Assembly (NCBI RefSeq): GCF_010820555.1
Contig: NZ_JAAIKD010000002.1
Span: forward strand, 516,470 to 580,469
Length of the DNA: 64,000 bases
Source: Psychroflexus aurantiacus
Lineage (GTDB): Bacteria; Bacteroidota; Bacteroidia; Flavobacteriales; Flavobacteriaceae
Direction of reading: 5' to 3'
The notes under the pieces are model-generated. The model saw nothing but the letters and a program-made list of their open reading frames with translations, did no database searches and was not told the DNA's origin. Both the position numbers and the translations under genes were made by a program. Positions 16,791 through 25,132 of the stretch are shown here, in pieces (position 1 is the first letter of the stretch; each line of letters opens with the position of its first letter).

Positions 16791-17564
16791 ATGAAATCAG
16801 ATTTACCCTTAGAAATTCGGCGTTTCAAACAAATTCGAGAAGAGCATAATTTCACGCAATCTGAATTTGCTGATCTCCTGAACATCAAAAATACCACTTC
16901 AGATATTGAACGCGGTAAAACCAAGCTGTCAGGTCAGGTCGTGATGAGCCTTTTAAAAATATTTGAAGTCAATCCGCTTTGGCTCTATGGAGAAAGCTTT
17001 CAGAAAAAACTGGATGTGCATCACATCAATTCTATGCCGAAGGTGATTTCAGTAGACGAAACCAATTCCAGAGAAAACATGCTGCTGGTCAATCAAAAAG
17101 CGGCTGCGGGTTATCCTCAAAACATAGGCGATGCCGAATGGTATCAGCAGTTGCCTGCTTTTGAAATGCCCATTCCCCAGTTCAGGAATGCATCCTATAG
17201 AGGTTTTCAGGTCGAAGGGGATAGCATGGAACCCAACTTTCATTCTGAAGACTGGGTTTTGGGAAAATCAGTAGAAAGCCTTCAGCAGGCGATGAATCAT
17301 AAAGTCTATGTGTTTGTGCTACAGGATTCTGTAATGGTTAAAAAATTGCATAAGCATCCGCATTCTCATAAAATTTCCTTGATCTCCACCAATTCTTATT
17401 ATCCACCTTATGAGGTGGAGGCTTCTGAAGTCCAGGAAATCTGGGAAGTGACCAGTAAACTTACCTTCTCTATCAATGAAAATTCCGAAAACAGCATGCT
17501 CAAAAAACTGGAGCAGTCGATGGAAGAATTAAAAACTCAGCTCAATTCTATAAAATCCAGCTAA
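16791..17564 (+). CDS. LexA-like regulator: XRE helix-turn-helix plus S24 self-cleaving domain
   Basis: 257 residues. An XRE-type HTH occupies about 9-66 (FKQIREEHNFTQSEFADLL, TTSDIERGKTKLSG). The S24 peptidase domain follows, with a candidate cleavage bond Ala106-Gly107 (KAAAGYP), nucleophile Ser145 (EGDSMEP) and base Lys184 (VMVKKL); the 39/39 spacing resembles LexA (35/37). A C-terminal coiled coil (MLKKLEQSMEELKTQLNSI) may dimerise it. All residues needed for RecA-style or stress-triggered self-cleavage are present. DUF2461 starts directly after its stop and the BCCT transporter follows, so these may be its regulon. There are no phage genes nearby, so it is a chromosomal regulator rather than a prophage repressor. 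Confidence 0.85.
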   Translation: MKSDLPLEIRRFKQIREEHNFTQSEFADLLNIKNTTSDIERGKTKLSGQVVMSLLKIFEVNPLWLYGESFQKKLDVHHINSMPKVISVDETNSRENMLLVNQKAAAGYPQNIGDAEWYQQLPAFEMPIPQFRNASYRGFQVEGDSMEPNFHSEDWVLGKSVESLQQAMNHKVYVFVLQDSVMVKKLHKHPHSHKISLISTNSYYPPYEVEASEVQEIWEVTSKLTFSINENSENSMLKKLEQSMEELKTQLNSIKSS

Positions 17565-18221
17565 ATGAATTTCGAACGTTTATTTGATTTTCTTGAAACG
17601 CTCAACAAAAACAACAGCAAGGAGTGGATGGATGAACACAGGAGTTTCTACGAAACCGTAAAAACAGATTACGTCAACTGGCTTGAAGATCTCGACTTTA
17701 AACTTTCCAAAGTCGATGCGGATTACTATTCCTCCTCAGGTAAAAAAGCCATCAATCGCATCAATAATAACCTATTGTACCATCCCAACAAACCTACCTA
17801 CAAAGACCATTTTGGAGCCGGACTGGACAAGCGGCCTAAGACCGGCGATTTTTATATTCATTTAGGCATCGATGAGATCTTTGTGGCCGGAGGCTTTTAT
17901 AAACCTAAATCGGAAACCCTGAAGAGCATTCGCGAGGCTATAGATTACAATGGGGATGAATTTAAAGACATCTTAAATTCAAAATCTTTTCAGAAGCATT
18001 TCGGTGGCCTTATGGAAGATGAAGACCAGTTGAAAACAGCACCCAAAGGCTTTTCCCAGAATCATAAACACATCGATTTACTCCGACTGAAAAGTTTTGC
18101 AGCCATGAAGCCTTTGGAAAGAAAAGACGTCCTGGCAGAGGATTTCAAAGATCAGGTGATCGAAACCTATAAAGCCATGCTGCCCTTCAGAAGATACCTG
18201 AACAAAGCGGTAAGCGTTTAA
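17565..18221 (+). CDS. DUF2461 family protein
   Basis: 218 residues covering the whole DUF2461/TIGR02453 domain: FLETLNKNNSKEWMDEHRSFYE at the start, then INRINNNLLYHPNKPTYKDHFG, GDFYIHLGIDEIFVAGGFY and a C-terminal helical part ending AMLPFRRYLNKAV. The family is widespread in bacteria and fungi, cytoplasmic, and has no established function. Its ATG follows the stop codon of the S24 regulator with no gap, so translation is probably coupled. The transporter gene begins 9 bases later. Confidence 0.85.
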   Translation: MNFERLFDFLETLNKNNSKEWMDEHRSFYETVKTDYVNWLEDLDFKLSKVDADYYSSSGKKAINRINNNLLYHPNKPTYKDHFGAGLDKRPKTGDFYIHLGIDEIFVAGGFYKPKSETLKSIREAIDYNGDEFKDILNSKSFQKHFGGLMEDEDQLKTAPKGFSQNHKHIDLLRLKSFAAMKPLERKDVLAEDFKDQVIETYKAMLPFRRYLNKAVSV

Positions 18222-18230
18222 TTCTAGGGT

Positions 18231-19721
18231 TTGAAATTTCTGAAGGACAAAAACCAGTTAGTTACAGCCTCCCTTTTTATTTTAGGGCTTATGGGGCTGT
18301 GTTTTGTGGTCTTTCCTGAAGATTCTTTTCAAATCATTCATACCACCTCGGTCTGGGTTAGATCCCTGTTTGGTCAGTTCTATCTGGTCCTTGGGTTTAG
18401 CATTTGTCTTTATCTCTTAGGCATAGCCTTTTCGCCTTTAGGAAAAATGAGACTGGGTTCTGGTAAGTCCGAATATTCCACTTTGTCATGGCTGGCCATG
18501 ATGTATTCTACAGGCATGGGAGCTGGTATTATCTTAAGAGCTGTGCAGGAACCTGTTTTTATGATACAGCAACCCGGCATAGAAATTTCACGACCGGAGC
18601 AGATACATGGCTTTGAAATGACATTTTACCACTGGGGGTTCACCGCCTGGGCCTTTTACGGGCTTTTTGCCTTATTCATCGCCTACCTGCTTTTTGTCAA
18701 AAACCAAAACATACAGCTCAGTCACCTCCTTCCTAAACTCTCAAATCCTGTTGTCGCCAAAGGCATAGATTTACTGGTCGTACTCACCACTGTTTTTGGG
18801 GTCGTTAGCGCTGTAGCACTTGGGATTAGACAGGTGGAAGGCGGCATTAGCTTTGCTTCAGAGACTAATTTAGGAATTGCTTTGAGTGTGCTTCTGTGTG
18901 TACTTATCTTTTCGCTGGCTCTTTTTTCTTCTATAAAAGGACTCAGTAAAGGCATCCGGCATTTATCCAACATCAATATTTCTCTGACGCTTTTACTGCT
19001 GGCCTACGTTGTCTTTAATACGGATATGAGTCTGATACTCCTCAATTTTTATGAAGCCACTTTGGCTTTGCTTGAGGATTTTATACCCTTGAGTTTATCG
19101 ATGGGTAAGTTTGATTTTAGTGAAGAATTTTTATCAGACTGGACCTATTATTACTGGGCATTCTGGCTGGCCTGGGCACCCTTTACGGGAATTTTTATCG
19201 CGAGAATTTCGAAAGGGAAAAGCATCAGGGAGTTAATTCTAGGGGTGCTTATTGTCCCTAGTTTTGGCTCATTTCTGTGGTTTACCAGCTTTGGTACGTC
19301 GGCTATTGAATTGATTAACTCGGAGGTGGTTTCCAGCTTTGCTTTCGATAATGTGTTTTCGGCTACGTTTGTCCTCCTGGAACAGTTCCCTCTTGGATTT
19401 TATGCCGTGATTTTGGCCATCTTACTTCTGGTGGGGTTTCTCATCACGTCGGTCGATTCAGCCATATACGTCCTGAGCATGTTCTCCGATCTTAGTAAAA
19501 TCGATCCATCACCATTTCATAAATGGATCTGGGGCATTCTACTGTTTCTCGTCACCTTAGGCTTTCTGATTATAGGTAAGTTCAGTGCAGCCACAGATGT
19601 GCTAGAGGCGGTCCAGAAGCTGCTTATCGTAAGCTCACTGGCCCTGGCTTTGCTCAGTATCCTGTTTGTGATCGGGTTTACTTTGAGTCTCATTCGCAAT
19701 CATCAATCAAACTCCAAATAA
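18231..19721 (+). CDS. BCCT family transporter (betaine/choline/carnitine type)
   Basis: 496 residues with about 12 membrane helices. The family signature is clear: the glycine-rich stretch STGMGAGIILRAVQEP in place of the usual AGMGIGLxFWGVAEP, and the central SDWTYYYWAFWLAWAPFTGIF with its tryptophan box. These carriers import betaine, choline or related quaternary amines with Na+ or H+, usually for osmoprotection. The long regulatory N- and C-terminal tails of BetP are absent. The start is a TTG at 18231; no better ATG precedes the first helix. It is the last gene of the S24-DUF2461 run, hinting at stress control. The exact substrate is not certain. Confidence 0.88.
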   Translation: MKFLKDKNQLVTASLFILGLMGLCFVVFPEDSFQIIHTTSVWVRSLFGQFYLVLGFSICLYLLGIAFSPLGKMRLGSGKSEYSTLSWLAMMYSTGMGAGIILRAVQEPVFMIQQPGIEISRPEQIHGFEMTFYHWGFTAWAFYGLFALFIAYLLFVKNQNIQLSHLLPKLSNPVVAKGIDLLVVLTTVFGVVSAVALGIRQVEGGISFASETNLGIALSVLLCVLIFSLALFSSIKGLSKGIRHLSNINISLTLLLLAYVVFNTDMSLILLNFYEATLALLEDFIPLSLSMGKFDFSEEFLSDWTYYYWAFWLAWAPFTGIFIARISKGKSIRELILGVLIVPSFGSFLWFTSFGTSAIELINSEVVSSFAFDNVFSATFVLLEQFPLGFYAVILAILLLVGFLITSVDSAIYVLSMFSDLSKIDPSPFHKWIWGILLFLVTLGFLIIGKFSAATDVLEAVQKLLIVSSLALALLSILFVIGFTLSLIRNHQSNSK

Positions 19722-19751
19722 ACCCGCCTGCGCTTCTTGGACGGGCAGGTT
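19722..19751. repeat. Degenerate CCTGC/GCAGG intergenic inverted repeat
   Basis: AACCCGCCTG pairs imperfectly with CGGGCAGGTT around CGCTTCTTGGA. It sits between two convergent genes, where it may also act as a weak terminator. It resembles the repeat at 16605-16633. Confidence 0.4.
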
Positions 19752-20986
19752 CAGAAGGAAATCGTAGACATGATCTTTTGCGTGGCTCCGGCTTCAGAAT
19801 TCACAAAATGACCGCAAATCTGTCCGCTTTTCTCTCTAAGGGTCTGGTCTGTAATAAGTTTATTGAAGACTTCATCAAATTCGTTTTTAGACGCTACACT
19901 AAACACTCCGCCTAGACGTCTTAGCATCTTGGCTTCGGGAAATTTTTCATAATGTTTGCCAATGAGGATTGGAACTCCAAAAGCCGCTGGTTCCAGAATG
20001 TTATGCAGACCACTTGAGCCCATGCCACCGCCTACATAAGCTATATTGGCATAGCTGTAAATTTTGGTCAGCAAACCTATGGTGTCCACAATCAGGACTT
20101 CGTAGTCCTGAAGGTCCTGGCTTTGCATCTCAGAATAGCAGATTAGGTTCTTGCGAATGTTTTTTTTCAATTTCTGAATTTGCGTCGCGTTAATTTGATG
20201 TGGAGCGATAACGATCCTGATGCCTTCAGGTGCTTTGTTGATGGCGTCCAAAGCGATCGACAGATCTTCAGGCCAGGTGCTTCCAAACACCACTGTAAGT
20301 TCGCCTGAAGCCGTAAAGTATTCCATGAAACTTAACTGATTATCCATGCCTAACTGAGCAGTGACCCGGTCGTAGCGTGTATCTCCGGAAATGCTGGCCT
20401 GATCGAAACCATGTTTTTTCAGCAGGTTTAAAGACTCTTCATTCTGCACGAAAAGGTGGTCAAACCTGCTCAGGGCTTCCGTCATAAATTTTCCCATGGG
20501 TCTGAAATAAAGCTGCTCAGGTCTGAATAGTCCCGAAATCAGATAGGATTTGATTCGTCTGTTGGACAGAACCTCCATCAGGTTCGGCCAAATCTCATAT
20601 TTGATGAAAAAGGCGACTTCAGGCTTGAGAATATCCAGAAATTCTCGGGCATTTTTTTGGGTGTCCAGGGGTAAATAGGTGGCGATATCCAGTTTGGAGT
20701 CCTTTTTTTTAACCTCATATCCCGAAGGTGAGAAGAAACTCACTGCGATTTTATAGTCGGGATGCGTTTGCTTTAAAGCGTCAATAACAGGAACTGCCTG
20801 TTCATATTCGCCCAGCGAAGCGGCATGAAACCATATGACTTTGTCATGTACAGAAACCTGCGCCTGTAATTTGGTTTTCCAGTTCGTTCTTCCTTCCACG
20901 AACAATCTCATTTTAGGACTCAAAAATTTTAAAACGGGCTGCAGGAATTGAAAACTAGAGATGATAAACTGGTATAGTGACTTCAA
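19751..20986 (-). CDS. waaA: 3-deoxy-D-manno-octulosonic acid (Kdo) transferase
   Basis: 411 residues of the WaaA/KdtA glycosyltransferase family. Seen: an N-terminal hydrophobic anchor (FIISSFQFLQPVLKFL), the conserved IWFHAASLGEYEQ motif with the catalytic Glu, FIKYEIWPNLM, the Rossmann half with FGSTWPEDL, VIAPHQIN, and the donor-site stretch AYVGGGMGSSGLHNILEPAAFG. It adds Kdo from CMP-Kdo to lipid A precursor on the inner leaflet of the cytoplasmic membrane. It is transcribed alone on the minus strand, divergent from the aminotransferase gene. Whether it adds one or two Kdo residues cannot be read from sequence. Confidence 0.93.
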   Translation of the reverse strand: MKSLYQFIISSFQFLQPVLKFLSPKMRLFVEGRTNWKTKLQAQVSVHDKVIWFHAASLGEYEQAVPVIDALKQTHPDYKIAVSFFSPSGYEVKKKDSKLDIATYLPLDTQKNAREFLDILKPEVAFFIKYEIWPNLMEVLSNRRIKSYLISGLFRPEQLYFRPMGKFMTEALSRFDHLFVQNEESLNLLKKHGFDQASISGDTRYDRVTAQLGMDNQLSFMEYFTASGELTVVFGSTWPEDLSIALDAINKAPEGIRIVIAPHQINATQIQKLKKNIRKNLICYSEMQSQDLQDYEVLIVDTIGLLTKIYSYANIAYVGGGMGSSGLHNILEPAAFGVPILIGKHYEKFPEAKMLRRLGGVFSVASKNEFDEVFNKLITDQTLREKSGQICGHFVNSEAGATQKIMSTISF

Positions 20987-21072
20987 ATCGTTTTTTTTTT
21001 CAAAAATAAGCTTTTAGCTGAATAGTCCCTTTAGATACTTTATATTCTTATTTTTGTAAAGAAAAAAAGACT

Positions 21073-22239
21073 ATGAAAAAACTACAAATGGTTGACCTGA
21101 AGGGTCAATACGATAAAATAAAGGATGAAGTGGATAAGTCCATTTTTGAGGTTTTAAATTCAACTTCCTACATCAACGGTCCTGCGGTTAGACAGTTTCA
21201 GGAAAATTTGGAATCCTATTTGGGCGTTAAGCACGTGATTCCCTGTGCCAACGGAACCGATGCTTTGCAAATCGCCATGATGGGATTGGGTTTGAAGCCG
21301 GGGGATGAAGTCATCACTGTCGATTTTACTTTTGCAGCAACCGTAGAAGTCATAGCACTGTTGAATTTGACCCCGGTACTCATAGATGTAGATAAAGACA
21401 CTTTCAATATAGATTTAAAGAAATTGGAAGAAGCGATTACGCCGAAAACCAAAGCCATTGTGCCTGTGCATCTGTTTGGACACGTCGCCCAGATGGAAGA
21501 CATCATGGCGCTTGCCAAAAAGCATGATCTCTATGTGATTGAAGATAATGCTCAAGCCATAGGAGCCAACTATACCTTTAAAGATGGCTCTCAGCAAAAA
21601 GCGGGTACCATTGGACATGTAGGAGCTACCTCCTTTTTTCCTTCCAAAAATCTGGGAGCCTACGGGGATGGTGGCGCTATTTTCACCAATGATGATGCGT
21701 TAGCGCATACCATTAGAGGAATTGTCAATCACGGGATGTACGAGCGTTACCACCACGATGTGGTAGGTGTCAATTCAAGGCTGGACAGCGTACAGGCTGC
21801 GGTTCTGGACATCAAACTCAAACACCTGGACGATTACAGTTCTAGACGTCAAAATGCAGCCAGACATTATACTGAAGCCTTGAGCAAGTCTGAACATATT
21901 CAAACCCCGCAAACCGAAACTTACAAACAATGTGATAATTCCAATGGCATCTGCCATACCTGTGATTGTCATGTGTTCCATCAGTATACCATCAAAATCA
22001 AAAACGGAAAACGTGATGAATTAGCTGAACACTTTAAGCAAAACAACATCCCTCATGGCATTTATTACCCGATTCCGCTACATTCCCAAAAGGCTTATAA
22101 AGATGAACGTTATGATGAAAAGGAGTTTACAGTCACCAATCAGCTGGTCGATGAAGTCATTTCTTTACCTATGCATACCGAATTAGATAAAGAACAAATT
22201 GAGTACATTACCTCAGAAATCATTAAAGTGGTTACGTAG
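21073..22239 (+). CDS. DegT/DnrJ/EryC1 family PLP-dependent aminotransferase
   Basis: 388 residues of the nucleotide-sugar aminotransferase family. PLP-site motifs: CANGTDALQIAM, VIEDNAQAIGA and the Schiff-base lysine in FFPSKNLGAYGDGGAIF. These enzymes aminate 3- or 4-keto nucleotide sugars for O-antigen, capsule or glycoprotein sugars. An unusual feature is a cysteine-rich stretch near residue 283-303 (QCDNSNGICHTCDCHVFHQY), four Cys and one His just before the second conserved strand, where most relatives have only a short loop. The gene is monocistronic, next to but divergent from waaA, which fits a role in surface polysaccharide. A -7-like TATTTTTG lies at 21049-21056. Confidence 0.88.
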   Translation: MKKLQMVDLKGQYDKIKDEVDKSIFEVLNSTSYINGPAVRQFQENLESYLGVKHVIPCANGTDALQIAMMGLGLKPGDEVITVDFTFAATVEVIALLNLTPVLIDVDKDTFNIDLKKLEEAITPKTKAIVPVHLFGHVAQMEDIMALAKKHDLYVIEDNAQAIGANYTFKDGSQQKAGTIGHVGATSFFPSKNLGAYGDGGAIFTNDDALAHTIRGIVNHGMYERYHHDVVGVNSRLDSVQAAVLDIKLKHLDDYSSRRQNAARHYTEALSKSEHIQTPQTETYKQCDNSNGICHTCDCHVFHQYTIKIKNGKRDELAEHFKQNNIPHGIYYPIPLHSQKAYKDERYDEKEFTVTNQLVDEVISLPMHTELDKEQIEYITSEIIKVVT

Positions 22240-22265
22240 TAGTTTGAGCCTGAAAAACAATAGTT

Positions 22266-22292
22266 AAAAAGCCTCTACCAGAGGCTTTTTTT
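22266..22292 (+). terminator. Terminator of the DegT-family gene
   Basis: An 11-bp stem AAAAAGCCTCT / AGAGGCTTTTT with a 3-base loop, followed by more T. It lies 27 bases after the stop codon. Confidence 0.85.
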
Positions 22293-22466
22293 AATAAACA
22301 GAGTTTGATTATAACCATAAAGTCAAAATCAATTAGAATTTAATACATAGTTTTGATACTTCTTGTGAAATCTTAATGTTAAGGTAAATATTTGTTATTA
22401 ATTTAATAATTAATTGCATCTGCAGTGCTTTAATAAAGTTATTTACCGGTCAAAAAAAAACTTATC

Positions 22467-23024
22467 ATGAAAAGATTAATTGTAATTTGCTTAATTATTT
22501 GCTTTAATTATTCGGTTAAAGCGCAAGAGGTAAATTTAGGTTTAAGTGCAGCAACAACAGCCGGGGAGGCAAATGAGTTGTTCACTTCTGCTTTTGTATT
22601 AGATGCAGAATTCTTGTTTGAAATGTCGAATACAATTAAACTTGGAGCATCAACAGGTTATTTGCTTAGTCTTGGCAATAATGATTATACCAGTTTTAGT
22701 ATAATAGGAGATAATGCTGTTAGATATACCCAAGTTGATAATACGGGATTTATACCCCTTGCAGCGTCTCTGCGTTTTAAGGCTACGGAAAGACTTTCTT
22801 TTGGTGCAGATGTAGGCTATGCCTTTGGTGTGACGCACCGGGATGCTCAAAATGGTGCCTATTTCGCTTTGAAATCTCAATATCAGGTAAAAGATTATTT
22901 ATACCTTACAACTTCCTTCAGGACAATAATGTTGGAAGATAAGAGACTACCAACAGAATTTGATGCCAGGGATGATAAGTTTTATTTAAATCTTTTATCT
23001 CTAGGGGTGTTGATTAAACTCTAA
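22467..23024 (+). CDS. Small outer-membrane beta-barrel protein
   Basis: 185 residues with a signal peptide (MKRLIVICLIICFNYSVKAQ) and about eight amphipathic strands with aromatic girdles (LSFGADVGYAFGV, DYLYLTTSFRTIML), ending in LNLLSLGVLIKL. This is the size and pattern of OmpA/OmpX-like or porin-family (PF13568-type) barrels of Bacteroidota. Function is unknown. It stands alone between a 227-base AT-rich spacer and the convergent clpS run. Confidence 0.7.
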   Translation: MKRLIVICLIICFNYSVKAQEVNLGLSAATTAGEANELFTSAFVLDAEFLFEMSNTIKLGASTGYLLSLGNNDYTSFSIIGDNAVRYTQVDNTGFIPLAASLRFKATERLSFGADVGYAFGVTHRDAQNGAYFALKSQYQVKDYLYLTTSFRTIMLEDKRLPTEFDARDDKFYLNLLSLGVLIKL

Positions 23025-23215
23025 TTTAGGATTTACAAAAAAGCAATAACCTCTTTAGGGACTAACTGAAAATTGCTTGTTTCATATATGTGTTATGAAT
23101 AATTTGCATCCCGACCAGAAAGCGTCGTGACGTAAATTGTGAACAAGAGAATGTATGGGAAAAATGAATGAGTTTTATGACATCATCATATATTTCCTAG
23201 CGTATAAGCTATAAT

Positions 23216-23491
23216 TTAGACAATTTCAGCACTAATGCCTGCTCTTAAGATTTCAGAACAGCGGGGTTTTAAATCGTCGTAATCACCAGATTTAACAGCG
23301 CATTTTCCTTTGTAGTGGATGAGTAAGGTGCATTGTTCTGCCTGAAGCGGATCATGGTCACAGGTTTTGATCAGGGTTTCAATGACGTGGTCAAAGGTGT
23401 TGACCTCATCGTTATATACAATGATTTCGTGTGAATCCGTCAGCTTTTCCTCAACATCAACTTCTTCTAAAACTTCTTCCTTAACACTCAT
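23216..23491 (-). CDS. clpS: ClpS, adaptor of the ClpAP/ClpCP protease
   Basis: 91 residues. The conserved adaptor core is complete: IIVYNDEVNTFDHVIETLIKTCDHDPLQAEQCTLLIHYKGKCAVKSGD, with the NDExxTFxxV N-degron pocket region and the helix-strand that contacts the Clp unfoldase. ClpS delivers N-end-rule substrates to Clp proteases in the cytoplasm. It is the last gene of the minus-strand run DUF1599 to clpS, 45 bases after prmA, an order common in flavobacteria. Confidence 0.93.
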   Translation of the reverse strand: MSVKEEVLEEVDVEEKLTDSHEIIVYNDEVNTFDHVIETLIKTCDHDPLQAEQCTLLIHYKGKCAVKSGDYDDLKPRCSEILRAGISAEIV

Positions 23492-23536
23492 AATCCATTT
23501 TTAATGCAAATATAAAGAGAAAACTAAAAGCAATTT

Positions 23537-24361
23537 TTAATTTTTTGTGAATTTGGCAGCTACCCAATTTTCTTTTACCTGATTTTTAACGAATGTCAAT
23601 TCATTCCTAAAGGCTTCGTTCTGAATCAATTCCAGGTCTTCCTTATAAAATCCACTGAAATAAATGATACCTCCGGACACCAGGTGGCTGGCATAGGCAG
23701 GCATGTCGTTCAGCAATATATTTCTATTGATATTGGCCAGGATCAAATCGTAATCGGTTTCGATTTTCTCAGCACCCCCCAGAATAACCTGACCTTCGCA
23801 GGAATTGCGTTCCAGATTTTCTTCAGTGTTTTCCACACACCAGGGATCAATGTCGATATAATCTACGGATTTAGCACCGCGAATATCCGCAAGAATCCCC
23901 AGAACTCCGGTACCGCAACCCATGTCCAGCACCCGTTTGCCTTCACAGTCTTCGTCAAGGAGCATTTCAGAAATCTGATACGTCGTGGCATGATGACCAG
24001 TGCCAAAAGACATTTTGGGTTCTATGATAATGTCTGTGTCAGCATCGGTTTTGGGATGAAAAGGTGCGCGAATTGTGCATCTTGTATCGATATGAATGGG
24101 GTGAAAGTTTTTCTCCCATTCTTCATTCCAGTTGACCTGCTCAATGGTCGATTTGTCATAAGAAATCTCAAATTCATCCGATTTCAAAATATGAATCTCT
24201 TCCAGCAGATCTGCTTTGTCTTCCGCTTTTTCGATATAAGCTAGAAGTCCGTTGTCGAAATCCTCAAAGCTGTCGAAAGCCAATTCACCCAATTCGGCCA
24301 ACAGGATATCCCTGCCAGGCTGAAGTGGGTGAATTGTAAATGTATATGCTATATAGATCAT
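23537..24361 (-). CDS. prmA: Ribosomal protein L11 methyltransferase
   Basis: 274 residues. The C-terminal Rossmann methyltransferase domain shows the SAM-binding motif VLDMGCGTGVLGILA, the following acidic turn YIDIDPWCVENT, and the active-site stretch LILANINRNILL. The N-terminal part (about 1-90) is the substrate-recognition domain, and SFGTGHHATT is typical of PrmA. It methylates L11 on several amino groups, a dispensable modification. Its ATG lies a single base from the tpiA stop, so the genes are coupled. Confidence 0.94.
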   Translation of the reverse strand: MIYIAYTFTIHPLQPGRDILLAELGELAFDSFEDFDNGLLAYIEKAEDKADLLEEIHILKSDEFEISYDKSTIEQVNWNEEWEKNFHPIHIDTRCTIRAPFHPKTDADTDIIIEPKMSFGTGHHATTYQISEMLLDEDCEGKRVLDMGCGTGVLGILADIRGAKSVDYIDIDPWCVENTEENLERNSCEGQVILGGAEKIETDYDLILANINRNILLNDMPAYASHLVSGGIIYFSGFYKEDLELIQNEAFRNELTFVKNQVKENWVAAKFTKN

Positions 24362-24362
24362 T

Positions 24363-25115
24363 TTAAAACGACATCACGATTTCAGCAAAACTATCGGCAT
24401 CCAAAGAAGCACCACCGATGAGACCGCCGTCAACATCTTTTTTGGCAAAAATTTCCCTGGCATTATTAGGCTTTACACTTCCTCCGTAAAGAATAGAGGT
24501 TTGATCGGCTACATCCTGATTGTATTGTTCAGCTAAAACCTGACGAATATACTGGTGAATGTCCTGAGCCTGCTCGGGTGACGCCGTTTCTCCGGTTCCA
24601 ATAGCCCAGACCGGTTCGTAGGCGATTACCACCTGTTTCATTTCCGAAGCACTGAGGTGAAAAAGTCCTTTTTCCAATTGTTCTTTAACCACATCAAAAT
24701 GCTTGTCAGCTTTTCTCTGATCCAGCATTTCACCAATACAAAACATGATTTTAAAGTCATGCTTCAAAGCAGCCGTCACTTTTTTAGCAAGTAACTCATC
24801 AGATTCGTTATAAATTGCTCTGCGTTCGCTGTGACCAATGATGACATATTCTACGCCTACACTTTTGAGCATGTCAGGAGAAATTTCACCGGTGTAGGCG
24901 CCTTCTTCATTCTCATTAATGTTTTGAGCGGAGATTTTGATGGAAGAATCATTTAAATTTTGATGAATAGGATACAGGTTGGTAAAAGGGGGGGCTATCA
25001 CAACCTCAACATCCGCCTTGGAAAAATCCTTTAGCTTCAACGCGTTTAAAAGATGAAGCGATTCATCCAGGTTGCAATTCATTTTCCAGTTTCCGGCTAC
25101 AATTTGAGTTCTCAT
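24363..25115 (-). CDS. tpiA: Triose-phosphate isomerase
   Basis: 250 residues with every catalytic element: NWKMN with Lys11, the electrophilic His in IIGHSERR, the base Glu in IAYEPVWAIGTG, and the phosphate-binding turns ILYGGSVKPNN and GGLIGGASLD. It interconverts dihydroxyacetone phosphate and glyceraldehyde 3-phosphate in glycolysis and gluconeogenesis. It is a single-copy TIM barrel of normal length lying between the permease gene (17 bases) and prmA (1 base). Confidence 0.97.
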   Translation of the reverse strand: MRTQIVAGNWKMNCNLDESLHLLNALKLKDFSKADVEVVIAPPFTNLYPIHQNLNDSSIKISAQNINENEEGAYTGEISPDMLKSVGVEYVIIGHSERRAIYNESDELLAKKVTAALKHDFKIMFCIGEMLDQRKADKHFDVVKEQLEKGLFHLSASEMKQVVIAYEPVWAIGTGETASPEQAQDIHQYIRQVLAEQYNQDVADQTSILYGGSVKPNNAREIFAKKDVDGGLIGGASLDADSFAEIVMSF

Positions 25116-25132
25116 AGGTTTCGTTTATTCGT

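Noticed and set aside
16791..17564. S24/XRE gene as a prophage repressor
   Set aside because: No phage structural, integrase or excision genes are within reach, and the neighbours are DUF2461 and a BCCT transporter.
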